Positions 1 to 12,749 of a DNA stretch of 64,000 nt are shown one piece after another. Below the pieces are notes generated by a model. That model did no database searches. It worked only from the letters and a program-made list of their open reading frames with translations, and was not told where the DNA came from. This stretch comes from Paragonimus westermani. Taxonomy: Eukaryota > Platyhelminthes > Trematoda > Plagiorchiida > Troglotrematidae. Position 1 is the stretch's first letter, and every line of letters starts with the position of its first letter. Both the position numbers and the translations under genes were made by a program. The stretch covers positions 29,585 to 93,584 of the forward strand of contig QNGE01001293.1 in the NCBI GenBank assembly GCA_008508345.1, in the 5' to 3' direction.

Positions 1-3000
1 CACCAGGGATTCACTCTGGTATGGCAGTGCAAAATTGGGTCGTTCTGCTTATCGTCTTAAGTTTCGTAAAGTTGTTTTTCATAATTCCATAAAAATTACA
101 TTCACTCCTGTTCGTTCTAGGCTATAGTCACGCGGATCTTCACCGATCTGACTATCTTCTGGCTCACTTTTTGATGTGTCTTATTGAGATCATGCTGTAT
201 CGGCAAAATAGTAACTCAGAACTATTCTCCAAGGATCCGAACACTCGGACTTTCGGTTCCAAAATTCGCAACGGCACAATAAGAAAGAACAAGCGAGAGA
301 AACAATCTCATTACTCTATTTTTATACCGTTGTACAAAAAACATGTATTTTCGGGGATCACGAAGGAAAATGATAGGTCCATAAACCTTCCAGGCACGTT
401 CCAAGTAACCTTGTTGGTTGCTAGATCGACTAAACGTTATCGTCATGAGTGCCTCGCCGGTGATCTCAAACGGCCTGCCCTCAATAACAAGACAGAATCA
501 GGGGCTGCTCAATTCTGTAACACTGCACTCTGGAGTGTACCTTACATCCAGGAACATCTATGCCATTTAACCGGTTCAACACATTCCGCATGTTTTCTAT
601 AAAAAAAATACCAAATTAAACCGTATTGTCCACATTCCCAATATCAGTCGTTTTGCTACCCGGTGGATCTTTCTCGTGGTTCTCGAGACCTTTTAGTGCA
701 CCTTTCAGAATATCATCTACCACGTGGTTGAAAAGGAAAGGAGGGATCGGACGCCTTTGTCGAAAGTTGCTTAAAGTAAAGAAGGCTGGAGAGCAGCTGC
801 CCATAAGAGCGTATTCTGCATTAAGCATGAATATACAATGACTCCAACGAAGTAACATTTCACCAAAGCACCTCCATGATGCTAGCACCCCGACTAGCAA
901 ACCAGACAACTGTGTACAAACCAGCCCTTAGACTCATGTTGCACCAGAATTATTGGCTAAACAAAGGGATGCAAAGTTGTAGTGTGTCACAAGGTGAAGC
1001 TGCAGTTAACACAGCCGAGACCAGATGGGACATCTGCTTGTTATTTTATCTGTTTCATTCCCTGCGTCTCCGAAACCATCATTAGGCCCGTCGGTAACTT
1101 TGGTGCGTTAGAGACGGGACCAGTACCAATGTGGCTACCATGAGGTATCCTGACGCTTTCTGAAGATGAGAATAGCTGCTGTTATTTAACACTTACGAGA
1201 CACACCGTCAACCACTGATGTGGAAAAAGTAAGCACAGTCCTTTCAGACCACAACCTCTCGCCGTCATCCTTGAGAACAGTCGAGAGGAGAACATCTGAA
1301 CCAGAAATGTTACTACGTTCCAACACACTGAACTCAAAATTCTCCGTTCTCAACAGAGGATTGTCGGAAACGTCATAACCAAACCCATTCTATTCATTGT
1401 CTGCGGCTGAATAAGTTGATTCAGACCAGTCGAATTGTTTCCCAAAATGCTCAACGTACATGACGTATATTCGTTAGCCATATTTTCTATGCATAGTCTA
1501 TCACTTCGTCGGCTGCCGGTTCAAACACGAATCAGTGAAACAGCAGTTGGTTATTCCTTGACAGAAATGTTTTTTCTCATATTAGCTCAACCGACCAAAA
1601 ACTCTTCACGGTCCTCCAGATCTCTCTACAGAGTCCATAAGAAATCAATTGTACGGATGGCCACTTTTGGTAATTCACATCAGTCCTTTACATTTACATA
1701 AGATGTGCGCCAATTCTGCATGAAACTTAGAACAAGTCAAGCAAGTCACTACGTATCACATTCATGAGACGGATCAAGCCACTCGAAGCCCGAGCGAGTG
1801 GACTACGTTCGCTTTATGCCTGCCATACCTAATGACTTGTCTGACTGCTGATCTTTGTGTAAAATTCCCACTTATCTTGCGTACTTGTAAAAGTCTGATG
1901 AGAACAGCTGAAAACAGCTGTTTAGGCAATTAACTCCTCACAACCGTTACTCAAACTACTCGCAGTTTTGCGTTTAGGTACATAACGGTCATTCTTTTCG
2001 GAATCAGCAGCCAGTCAGTCGACATTTGTTCATTTGCGCAGTTTTCTCTTGGAACAGACCTTTTCACAGCTAGTTCGCCTAGGTTTTGACATTCCTGCCC
2101 AGTGGTCGTTTGGTCTATCCACTGTTGTGATCTGGATGGTTCATGTATCGCTGTTGCTTAACATGCGTCATATGCAGCCTCATTGTTGAATTTCTGATTG
2201 CTTAGTAAGCAGACGATGTAACGAACCGAGCATCAGCAATGGCGTGATTTGAAACGATATGGTTGCTTCAAAATGAGCAGTATTCTTTGGCAGAATGATG
2301 CTACCGTTAAGTGACAGCGATGTGGTAAGCTTGCATTCGTGGCTGACCTACAAAGACTGATCTACTCGTGTTATATTGCCATCCTTTCTACTTGACTACT
2401 GAACTCCATATATGAGGGTCTTCAGATGTGTACGATTGCAACAGCCTATCACCATTGTCAGTGCGTCTCGGCCAGACGTCAAGCATACTACTCAGCCGCG
2501 TTTCCTCCGGAATTAGACCAATCTGTTGTACCTTTGCATCACCGGTGAATGTCTCTGAGTATTCCGTATTTCACATCAGCTCATCGTGTGAACACGATAG
2601 ATAAACACCCTCCTGATGTGCGTCAATAGGCTTCGTTGAAAGCACTCGATGTTGCGGCACGTAAGCAGCTGTTAGACTGGGTCCAACTGGACAGGTTTCG
2701 TCTTACGTTAGAGCCTGACCGCGGGATCCAGCTTCGCCATCCCCAGAAGACCTAGGAGTGATTCTTTGCCCAATGGCATCGCTCATTGACGAATTTAAAT
2801 ATTAGCACAAAGACCGCGAATGCACGTTTTAGGAACAGCGCACTTCTAGTTTCAGACTCAAGAGAAAGCTCACTAGGTCATCTTGTTGACCTATTTATCT
2901 GGGTGTGTAGGCATTGCAGTGTTAACGGCAACTTTGAGTACGTCCTGACAACTCGCGGCGCGGGGGGGAATTGGCTGGTTGAACCCCGTCTGGTACTTAC

Positions 3001-5920
3001 AGCGCTATAGCCTGACATGTGAAACAATAGGATGCAGTACTATCTGCAGGATCTTACCGGTAGCCAATGAATTCAAAGTCTGGCACGTGACAGTGTCGGG
3101 CCAACCAATCCCTGGGACAGCGAGTAGAGCGTTTGTGTGCGATTCGAGTTGCTGATGTGCTCAGTGGATGTTTTCAAAATTGTGTCAGTTTTTTGCGATT
3201 TATTGTAGATTCTTCAACCTTGGTGAATGGGACTCTGTTCGCTTTCAGTTGTTGGGTGGTCGGAATACTCTTTGTTCGAGGGTACATTTTCCAACCTCTT
3301 TTCTCTTAATCGAAGAACAGCAGTGCCTCAACCGTAATACTGATTTTGGTGCATACTTGTGGTACCGTGCTGCATTACTCATTTGCTCCCCGCAACCAAT
3401 ATATAGTGCACAATTTTGCGAGCCCAGTCTTTTTGTTACAAGGCTGTAAGTGGTGTGTGTATTTTGAGTGAAATAATGAGACCGCGTCGTGTTCTACTAA
3501 AGTTCGAACAGTACTGGAAATATAACCCTTTTTCCCGAGTGTTCCGCGTACCTCGATCGACTGTCCGTAACAATGCCTATCACGCACACCACGCTGATCC
3601 ATGTGCGTTATGTGACGGGAAGAGTTAAAGACTGTGATGTCCAGTGATCATAGATAGTCCACTCCCGATAAGTTCGATCCCCAACTGTCTTATTGATGTG
3701 GCTTACGAGCGGATCCGCAGTTGACCGGCGATCGTTCAGGTGAAGGTGGACGTTTACTTATTTGATTGTTGTTCACTTGGTACGGTAAATTTACGCTCAT
3801 AAATGCTGTATTGTAGGGCGACACTCGATTTTAACGGGCTCTCGTGTACGCAGCTTGTTTCCGAGGTCGATCTTCCGTTTTCTGACAAAATATTTGTTCA
3901 CTACACATAGCAGAACTGATATAACTATGACCTTTTTCGTTTGGGTTGACTAACTGGCAGTGGTTCTTTTTTGGCTTCATAATCATAGTATACATGTTAC
4001 CGTTGTTTGACTGAGTTGGCTGTGAAGTGTAGACAACTTGTGAAGCGGATCATTGATGGCCACAAAGAACCAGCCGTCTAACAGACGCGACCCTACTCTC
4101 ATTTTCGTCTGAGTTAACTGTTTGCAAGAGGTGAACATTAATATTATTCATTTGTGCGCTTTATCGTTTAAATTTTAATAATTACTCTTTCTTTTGTCTT
4201 TGACCTCGAGTTTTTCCCTATACTTAAGCACTCGCAATACTTTTGATGGTGATATAAATTTTGAAACTGCTACGTTGTTACGTTGCGTACGACACGTGTG
4301 GAATCTTCTCTGCGTTTTACTCCAGAGGTCAGCTGGGTACCGTTAGAACTTAATACCCCGAGGTCAAATCCAGCTGATAACGACCACAAACAGCTCGGCA
4401 ATGCTTCTATGATAGGAGATATCGGAAAATACATGGGATTAGATATATGGAATCAATATTATATGTCAAATCCATTCGAAAAAGTACGTTCCAAGGGAAT
4501 TTTCGACCGTCAGTCGTCGAGCATAAGCAGAAAATGTCCAAATTCAAGATGGCGGCCAAACCGGCCTTCATGTCGTCATAATCATGTTATCAAACATACT
4601 ACTCATAAAAGGGGGGAGTAGGCGGCGAGTAAAGAGGAAGTCCAAACGGATGTTACAACACCTTTGTTTCTGTTCGATGACGTTTAGACCCAAAAATGCG
4701 AATTTCGCTTTTAAATAAGCAAACTAAGAAGTGCCTCGAAATTACGACTTTTATCGTCTCAAGACAGGATCCACCATGGTTTCGATGTGTATTATAGACT
4801 TGAACTATATCATCCATGTTCTTGTCTTTCGTCAGTTATTTCTAGCAGTGCAACCTATAGTGATTATGGCAGTACTAAGCTCCCTATTTTTATGTAAGCT
4901 GAATGCCCCCTTCGCGAACTCTCGGACCAGATCTTGGCAGTGAAAATTTACTAACAAATTTCGATCGTCTTCATTTCAATTCTGTTATTCACTTCGCTTG
5001 TTTGATTTATCTGTTTCAGGTAAAGTACAGGCGCGAAATCTATTCACTCAGGTTTTTCCAGGATTCAGTGCCAACGGTTCTACTGTCCATTTTTGCTTCT
5101 CGTAACTAAAATCGGAGCAACAGTGTGCTTGCCATGTGTCATATTTGTATCTGTTACAACTGACGCGGAAGTGTTTACTCGATTTCTTGATCTACTACCA
5201 ACTGCTGTTCGTCTTTCTTCATTGGATTCCTCTGATCGATTACTCTTCTGAACTGTTCTGGGAACTAGGACTTCTTTAGCTTTTAAATTCTGTTGTAGTA
5301 CAGTCCTTTTTCATTTATCAGTTGAATGCACGTGCGCTTACGCGATTTGTTTTGTTGCATCTTGTTTCAGTTTGGCCTGAATTCAAGATTTGGGTACCAA
5401 CGGGTTTTCATTTTGACTGTTTATATCCGATTTTGTTCATAAATACGAATCGACTATTGTTATCTTATCTATATCACATCATGATATAGAGCTGGTCCTA
5501 TGAGACAGTTTCAGTTCAAAGTGTAAACAAACGTTTTTTTTTAAGGTAACCCCAAAACATGTCCAATTTTTTGGCACAATTGTTTCGTGTGATCTTTCAA
5601 AACTCGCGATTGTTTGGTAAGATTCAGTCTGTTGGTGTGCTGACAACACCTTCGTAGTCTGTCAGAAAGTCTCGAATCTATCCTCTTGACCGAATGAACA
5701 CATGTAACTCGAGGACTTGAGCGTCATATACCAAAATGCTAGCCGAAGCTCCTGGTGTATGTTATTTCGTTTTCGATTTCCTCTGTTTGCGTGCACCTTT
5801 CTACTTGCAGTAATCCATTATTTACAATCGTTTCATTTATTAACGACAGTAGATGAGAATATTTCCAGCCCAGGATGTGGATGTCGTTGATATCGTGTTG
5901 GCAGATCGATACAGTAAAAC
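1..5920. other. No recognised host exon; old LINE debris
   Basis: Apart from a degraded LINE reverse transcriptase fragment on the minus strand (about 0.2-0.9 kb), I see only short, unconvincing open frames. The longest is about 140 codons, starts at 171 on the plus strand and overlaps the LINE debris. The stretch lies beyond the last placed exon of the M8 gene and may be its 3' intron or intergenic DNA. Confidence 0.5.
222..900 (-). pseudogene. Degraded LINE reverse transcriptase fragment
   Basis: Reading the minus strand from about 790, the frame gives GSCSPAFFTLSNFRQRRPIP, PFLFNHVVDDILKGALKGLE and DIGNVDNTV. This matches the reverse transcriptase run found in fluke CR1/RTE-type LINEs: S-x-F-x-T-x-x-G-V-R-Q-G-C-P-x-S-P-F-L-F-N, then V-I-D-D, then A-D-D-x-V. 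The catalytic Y/A-D-D is altered to V-D-N, and Q-G-C has become Q-R-R. Downstream the reading shifts frame and meets stops, with a piece resembling the next LINE segment (GRPFEITGEALM) near 440-480. The copy is inactive and old. Confidence 0.6.
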
Positions 5921-5923
5921 AAT

Positions 5924-5955
<32 letters not shown>

Positions 5956-5956
5956 A
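5921..5956. repeat. (TAA)n microsatellite
   Basis: About 36 bp of TAA/ATA repeat with one interruption near the left end. It is a simple sequence tract with no associated gene. Confidence 0.95.
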
Positions 5957-6370
5957 CAATCAAGATGGGTCTAAAAACTAAGGAAGGCACAATGTGCTCA
6001 GAGGATCAATTTGAAGCCGGACTGTCACGTGTCCATATTTCGGAAGTTGGTTAGTTCTGCTTGATCAGAAGGCATTTGTTCCTGCTTTCACCGGTTGTGA
6101 ATGGAAGGCGAATAGGGTGCATCGCATTGAGTTAATCAACTATTCCCTGTGGTCACTTTCAATTCTCAATCGGTCATTGGCGTGATTTCGGTATTTGCGG
6201 CAGGTCACATGATATGTACTAAGTTGTTTCACACGATTTGGCTGGTCGTTTTTGGGAAGGAGTTCAATGAGTAATTTCAGATTACTATTTTTTAAGTTTT
6301 CAGTATGAGGTTGGACGACCACGGAGCAAGAGTTTTTGAATGTATCATGTTGACTGATATTGCGTATTAG
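5957..6370. other. Unannotated spacer
   Basis: I see no exon, repeat family member or structured element here. The short minus-strand frame at 6140-6322 has no family resemblance. Confidence 0.5.
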
Positions 6371-6640
6371 TTTTTACATCTGATGTATACAAAACAATTG
6401 CGAAAAATCCAGGCCTCGGCTTGATTCAGACCAGCGACGAAAACAGCATACCTAAACTCGACAAACGCTCTACTAGCTGAGCTACGAGAACACGCCGGGA
6501 GCTCAGACATTTCAAATTTGAATCCAGTTAACCGCTCAATCCACTGTGTCTTATGGAATCTACCAATTGATCCAGCGGATCGACTGTCCAAGCAAGATCT
6601 ATCAACAGTTCCCACTGGGATCCACCAACGCTATTGATGT
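6371..6640 (-). mobile_element. SINE family B copy, minus strand
   Basis: The reverse complement carries a tRNA-like pol III promoter: an A box in GTAGCTCAGCTAGTAG (plus-strand positions 6471-6484) and a diverged B box near 6424-6434. The surrounding sequence matches the fuller copy at 24.4-24.7 kb on both sides of the tRNA-like unit, including the segment around plus-strand TGTCTTATGGAATCTACCAA. The copy abuts a plus-strand partial copy, making an inverted pair. Confidence 0.75.
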
Positions 6641-6790
6641 GAAGTTTCAAAGCTCCCGGCGTGGCCTTGTAGTTTAGCACTTGCCGTGTTTTGGTTTCCG
6701 TCGCCGGTTCGAATCGAGCCGAAGCCCAGATTTTTCGCACTTGAGTTTCATCTAAGTCATGGAATCTACCGCACTACTTATAAATACACA
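6641..6790 (+). mobile_element. SINE family B partial copy, plus strand
   Basis: This copy contains the B box GGTTCGAATC (about 6705-6715), a decayed A box near 6667-6680, and the family B 3' end running to CACTACTTATAAATA. The same tail, CACTACTTATTAGTAA, is seen in reverse complement at 18.7 and 24.45 kb. It sits head to head with the minus-strand copy. Confidence 0.75.
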
Positions 6791-9462
6791 AAACATTTTT
6801 TCTTTTCAAGACTTCGGTTAAACCGCGTCAGCTACTCATGAGTATATGAAAACGTTTTGTCCAGCCCACATTCTCGGTTGGCTAACGGTGTGCAGAAATC
6901 GCTAGCCTGCTGCGTATAAGCCACGTTCCTAAGTGGCCGCTGCTCGTTTTCATAGATCGTTTTCATTTCGCGCGAACATATTCACAAAGTTCCCTCTTAT
7001 TTTAGCGCTTCGGTGATTTCTTCATCTTTTGGAGGCAACTTTCGGGAGTCAGTGCTGGGATAGTTCACTTTGGCAGATGGGTAGATTGTGAACCTTCTGA
7101 GGTTATTTTCGATGCATGTGCAATGACGAATTAGCACTGCCAGATGCCAACCACAAGGGATAAATGAGAGTTTGTGATTCCCTGTAAAAAATCTCATTGA
7201 ATAGGACGATATGATGAGATCGATTGAGACATTTCAATAACTCGCCTGTGTGGTACCTCTAAAACGTGGATAGGCGACGGTCGCAAAACACGTCATGTCT
7301 CTGAGTCTGAACGTTGCCCGATGGCCTACCCGACGCTCAGGTGATTCCGACAGTTGTGTTTTGTTATTAAAGAATATTCTCAAGACTGAAATGCTGGTGG
7401 AAATATTCTCCGTCACTCTGGTTGATTGAGAAGGCGCTTGGGCGAAACTAGAACCAGGCTTAAGGGAAGTTCATCTGAGTGTAGGTTGATGGTACCACTG
7501 TGAGATTGGAATATATTACCAGATAGGAACGTGTTTACTCATGTGCTTTAGAGAATTAATAACTATTCATTCCACCCTGTTCTACCTAACGATACTAAGT
7601 TATATTCTTCGCGTCAATTTTTTGAAGATGCTTCTCACGTGTTTCGATTCTCAAGGAAGATAACTTTTTACCTCGAGGACGAATCGACGTTTGTGCATCG
7701 CCTTTTTTGGCGTCCTCCCCTTATGTTCCGTGCAGAGAAAACTTAATTCTATCGGCTTCAGTCAAAAGAAAGGTGCACCCGCTGTGAGCGTTAGATCATT
7801 GATGACCGTTGTTCACATTCCCGACAAATTTGTTATAATGTTATCTAACCGTTTAGAAGTAAATACCAATGCATGGAATAAAGTGGCTACCCGATTGGAA
7901 ACTGCAAACTGGCAAGTCCTCCTCTTATGAATGCAGATTAGTGGTATCAGAACTCGGTTTGCTTGAAAGTTTCATCTTACCTTTTTCTTCCTTTGGTTTG
8001 GCTGATGAATCTGCTTGCTAACACTGAGTCTAAAAAACCGGCAAGCAATCATGTGGTCAGCTAAAAAACCAAGCGCTCTGCATATCAGTAAGGCGTTTCC
8101 TCATTGGTGGTTGTGACTTGGTGTTAGCGGTGTCCATCTACTAGCCGCACCGTCATGACTACGGGCATCGCCACCACGACTGCTCCGGTGTAGATTTAGA
8201 CGGCCTGACAGTATTAGGCTGACGCCTGACCTTGCCGGTCTCAGGTGGCAACGAAGGCTACAGGTGTTTAAAACTATGTTCAAACGTTTGAAAAAGTCCG
8301 CATACCGATCAGACGGACGTGATCATAAAAGCGGGGGATGCTTGCCGATTCACTGAGAAAGGTTGGCTGGTGTTGATTGTGTGGTATCGGAAACTGTCAT
8401 GGACGGCGACGTGTTTCGATCGTCACTACGCATACGCACTGTGTATATACGTAGTGACGGATCATAGTGACAGCTACGGTGCTGCAGACTTTTAAGATTC
8501 ACTCATTTTATACGAGGCCTTCAACGTAATGAGGGTTATCGCATGAATCCTCCCTTCGATCTTTTAATTTCTTAGCCTTAAGAATTTCGGTAGCTCTTGT
8601 TTTTCCTGTTACAAAACCGTGTATTAATCACACTGAGCACAGTCATCGCATACAACTATTGCACAGAAGAGCACAGTAAGAAGTGACTGTTACTATTGAA
8701 CGACTTTGAGGTTACGCGCTGTTGCGTTGACGTATTCGTGACGATAGTAACACTTGGAGATTCTTCGTCAGCCCGTACCTACTCAGAGTAACTTCATATA
8801 GCATCTTAAAACTATGTGGATCAACCGTGCCGAACCGCTCAGCGTCACATAATCGGATTAAAATTCCACTTTGGCGGTATGTTTTTCGCTTTCGACGCTA
8901 CTGTCAAGTGTAAATCGCGTCTACACTTTATTGGCATGAAAGTTACTTATAAGTAAAAGATAACGCCAACAAAACTATATGTAACATGAAAATATCAGTG
9001 TACCGATTATGTACGAATAACACACTAGCTGACAACGTTTGGACCTATCAAAAACTTGATAGCACCGTAGAAATGATTGTTGTGGATCACTGAACAAGTA
9101 GGGACTTGCGGGGTGTGACGGAGAGATGAGTTGATGTGGGAATAATCCTTGACTTATAATAGCTTTGCGGTGTGAAGCTGTACAAGCTTCGGAGAAAAAC
9201 TCCTCCCGGTGTGACCGTGTACTGCTTAGCCCTTGTCACTGAGTCCTAGTGACGTGTTGTGTCATTCCCGTTTCAGACCTCCAATAACGCAAACACATGT
9301 AAGAGGGCCTAATAGCTTTTTGGTTTGACAGCGTTCGTGACCAATGTCAATCTCAAACCATGGGCGGGGTAATGTGTGGGGGGTGCGAAAGAAGATCGTA
9401 CAGACACCAACAGTGTCGGATGAGCTGGAGCTACCAGTCATGTCGGGCTCACAATAAATCAA
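6791..9462. other. Spacer with no recognised gene
   Basis: No host exon was recognised. A 10-bp perfect inverted repeat (CGTCACTACG at 8421-8430 and its complement at 8450-8459) forms a possible small hairpin. A 17-codon frame at 7131-7181 (minus) after a good acceptor was considered as an alternative M8 terminal exon and judged weak. Confidence 0.5.
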
Positions 9463-9706
9463 AAAAGCCGTTTATTCGGTCGTGCCTAACGTGAGGTCAA
9501 CGGCGCAGTGGTCAACACGGTTGCCTCATGAAAGCTTGACCGGAGTCCAAATACCGGCCGTGGCAAGGGTATGCACTACTGATGAGCTCTAATGAGGATC
9601 AAACTCGAGTCTGGTGCTTCTTTTCGGAGGAGACTGGCTTGAAAGTCTATCTGAATGCGAATGTTGCGATAAAATATGAGTGATTTTCAACTTGAAAAGC
9701 CGTTTA
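9463..9706 (+). mobile_element. SINE family A copy with 12-bp target-site duplication
   Basis: The element spans about 9475-9694 between exact 12-bp direct repeats AAAAGCCGTTTA at 9463-9474 and 9695-9706. It has an A box (GGCGCAGTGG, from 9502), a B box region (GGAGTCCAAATACC), a hammerhead-like segment (about 9570-9620) and the family tail ending in TTTTCAACTTG. The ribozyme is damaged: the second core box reads CAAA instead of GAAA and stem II is mismatched. The flanking duplications imply insertion by target-primed reverse transcription. Confidence 0.85.
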
Positions 9707-10690
9707 CCTAGGTCACGTTACCGTTCGGAATGTAGGGTAAAGGGTCGTAAAAAGTCTGCGTTGGGATGTCAAATATGACGTATCGACACGGTTGTTAGTG
9801 TATACATGGATAACAATATCAGTAATATGTCCGTTTAAGAGGACACCTTCAACTTTGAGTCGTGTATGAACTGTGTATCTCCCAGAGAAGAGTGTAAAGT
9901 TGTTTCCCCCTATGTGCAGCTTGCTGATATTGGGGCGAAGCGCATGTTTTATGAGCAACCAGGTTTTCTCATTCTCACTGCCGTTTCGCACCTAAATGGG
10001 GGATTTACGTTTGTTGTGTCAGATTCCAACTAGACGAGTTGTTTTTCACCGGATTTTCGCTGTTTGCTCAGACCAACCGCTTGTTGGCCTCCCACTCGAA
10101 CCGATCACAAGACGATCGTTTGATGGTTTGTGAATATTCCTTCTCTTAACTTGTTTACACACCAAATAAATCAGTTTTCAACATTAATATTAACCTAGCT
10201 CCGTTGAATAATTCCGCTGTCGTCATTGACATCAAACCGCCTATCCAGTGCTGAAAAGAGTGTGGTTTTAGACGGTAGCTGTGCGATCCTGGTCTTTCCA
10301 AACGAAAGTTCCAGATGGAAATGGATGCTCTTTTGGATTGAACTTTCCACGTAATTTGTAACTGCTTACAGCGTGTCCACTTCTTTTTCATGGACTGCAA
10401 TATTTATGATCTTGCATCTTTAAATTGTCAATGCAGAAACAGACGTTTGAGTTGCAGACACTAACACGCTTATCCCAATTACTTTTGATAACTCCCATAA
10501 TTTTGATACCACCAGATTTTATTAATGATTCACTGGACGCGGCTGATTGAAAACGTGTCAAAAGTTGCGCTAGAAAGCATTGAAAATAGTGTGATGGCCA
10601 AAGACCGACCAAATGCATTTTGCCCGAAAGTGAAAGACAGCAGCTTAGGGAAAGGATAAGGATGTTAACGTGCCCCTGGAATTCCACTGA
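9707..10690. other. Spacer with short open frames only
   Basis: Minus-strand open frames at 9713-9991 and 10388-10687 show no family motif or convincing splice borders. Confidence 0.45.
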
Positions 10691-10958
10691 CTCAGATCAT
10701 ACAGAAGGAAAAATGCGTACACATAGTGACACAGAGTGTTATCACAAATCGGGAAATTCCCATAAAACCCGCAGATTTCACTGGACTGCTACGCGAGCCA
10801 CATTTTCCGGGTGTAATTTCTTGCTTACGAGAATATAGTGCCTTACGATACAATATCGAAGATTGCTTAAAATAAGTGTCGGTCGTTTCATTCTTGACGT
10901 TGGGAATCAAACCGTTAACCGGATACAGTCCTTGAAACGGGCTGGGATGAGTTCTTAC

Positions 10959-11036
10959 AGGCCTGCGGGAAAATGAAGCCGGACGAACAATCAAAGGACG
11001 TGAATATTCCGGAAGGAGAGATGGGCAGTCTGTCGG
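10959..11036 (-). CDS. Candidate M8 protease C-terminal exon
   Basis: After a strong acceptor (TTTATTTTTCAG) the phase 0 frame reads PTDCPSLLPEYSRPLIV, RPASFSRRP, then a CCT/GTAAGA donor. If the donor is not used, the frame stays open to a stop at 10692-10694 (114 residues) and ends in a weakly hydrophobic tail (FVITLCVTMCTHFSFCMI), which could act as an anchor signal. The link to exon 14 gives LLCD-PTDCPSLL, plausible for the variable M8 tail. Nothing in this stretch is conserved enough to prove membership. Confidence 0.42.
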
Positions 11037-12581
11037 CTGAAAAATAAATACATTGGAGCAACTAAGTAACGATGAACGAAAGATTCGGAGGGGATAGATT
11101 ATACCACGTAACAGAACTCGCAAAAGGTTTGTAAACGTAGGCAGAAGGGAGCACGACATTATGGTCGCTACTCACTCCTAAATCTACAATACGACTACAG
11201 CGGGCCCCGCTGTTTACCAGCTTTGCTCGGTCAAGTGCCTTGTCTGTTCGGCTGCACGCGAGCGGACGATAGCTCTAGGTGAGGTTGGTTGTTCATGAGT
11301 ACGGGACAAATGAAGGTATTTTTGATAGAAAATCAGTTTATTCATTCGAACAAAAGTGAGCAGCTTGTACGGAATATCTTCAGGTTAGTGGTGAAATTTG
11401 CACACGATCACTGGAATCGCGTCACAGTCATTAGATTTCTCGATGACCTGCGTGGCTACGTACACTGTCCAACAAAAAGTTAGGGAGTAGCCGGCGCGGA
11501 CATCTCCAAATGACATTCGCTGTTCACTCATTGCATATACGCGTGGGGTCACACGGCGAAGCAGAGTAAACGATAGCGGGATCATGTCGATTACCACCGT
11601 CGTTTAAAAGTGCAAACTTTTCCCACTTCCTAACGCCAACTGATGGTTTTGGGGCCTGTGTGACCGGAACCGAGAAATATGGGTAGTTAACGTAACAGTA
11701 TAAAGTACGCAGGCCGTATTTAGCTTGCGTAGGCTAATCGATGCTAACTCGTTCTCTTCATTTCCCTGTTCAATAGCATAAATAATGATGAACAATTCTG
11801 GGCAGCTAAACACCATTCTGGTGTGGGTTGAACTACTGTGTAGCTCTTATTACCAGATAGTAATGTGTTTTGTCGGATATTTGATCTTATTCACCTGAAC
11901 GGATGATTTTTCTGAGGCTTTTGGCTGGAACCATTTTAATTTGTCAGGCATCCATGAAAAAAATCACTTATCAGTTTTATGCATCTCATCATTTGGTAGA
12001 AAGCTTCGAGGAAATTCCATTGATGTTTCCAACTTGTAATATAATGAAAAACTGTTCGGCGTTGTCATGCGCCTAGACGCGCCTGTGTGGTGCATACCCT
12101 TAGGACAACCGAGGTTCGATATACGGTAAACGTTCTGATTAGATCACTAAGGTTGGTCAGTGTCACTGACTACGTATCTGTCAAGGCCGAATTATTGGGT
12201 TTAACGTTCCCACCACAAAGGTCGTCCGTTTATCTTGAGGTGAGACAGCAAATGTCTTGCTGGTTCTAATTGAGCAGGACCCAATCAATCAAACCATCGA
12301 CTGTTATTCAATAAGGGAAAACAGTTCAGTAGGTCCAACAAAACCTATCTCGACTTGGTAAATACAGCGGTGCTAGACAAAGTATTCGTGTTCCAACAAT
12401 TTTTTGTGAACATGATACCGGTGCTGACAAAACTATTCCTGCATAATCAAACTGTTGGTTGAACAGCCCGGTTCCGTTTCTTGTGGTTTGGTGATCCAAG
12501 ATCTTTACGTTCCTCGCCGTATAGTTATAGCGGCCAATCTGCATTATGAGATTATATCGCTAAGGGCACTTTGAAACTCAC
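11037..12581 (-). other. Intron between exon 14 and the candidate last exon
   Basis: The GTGAGT donor at 12581 is well supported; the acceptor at 11037 depends on the tentative last exon. No repeat or nested gene was recognised inside. Confidence 0.4.
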
Positions 12582-12749
12582 ATCACAGAGTAATCGGCAA
12601 TCTGGGCAAATCAGTTGACCGTCGATGGCCAAGCCTTTTGAGGTGATACAAGCCTTCACGTGCACTGGACGTCCTGGAACAACGCATGGAATGGCCATAC
12701 CACCGGCAAGTTCAATAACAAGTCCACCTTCGGCCAGCGAACAACGAAA
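12582..12749 (-). CDS. M8 protease exon 14: CPDCRLLC segment
   Basis: This exon of 168 bp (56 codons) follows ACACTTTTAG and ends at TGTGAT/GTGAGT. It encodes FRCSLAEGGLVIELAGGMAI, then PCVVPGRPVHV and GQLICPDCRLLCD. The M8 C-terminal signature (a strand, Y/x-P-C, P-G, then G-x-L/I-x-C-P-x-C-x-x-L/F-C) is clear. It sits more than 8 kb from exon 13. Since it ends at a good donor, at least one more exon should follow. Confidence 0.94.

Noticed and set aside
171..602. A 143-codon plus-strand open frame
   Set aside because: It has no domain, lies antisense to recognisable LINE debris, and its composition looks like read-through of low-stop sequence.
7131..7181. 17-codon terminal exon for the M8 gene (GITNSHLSLVVGIWQC then stop)
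   Set aside because: The acceptor is good and the phase fits, but the segment is too short and generic. The candidate at 10.96-11.04 kb is closer and more plausible.
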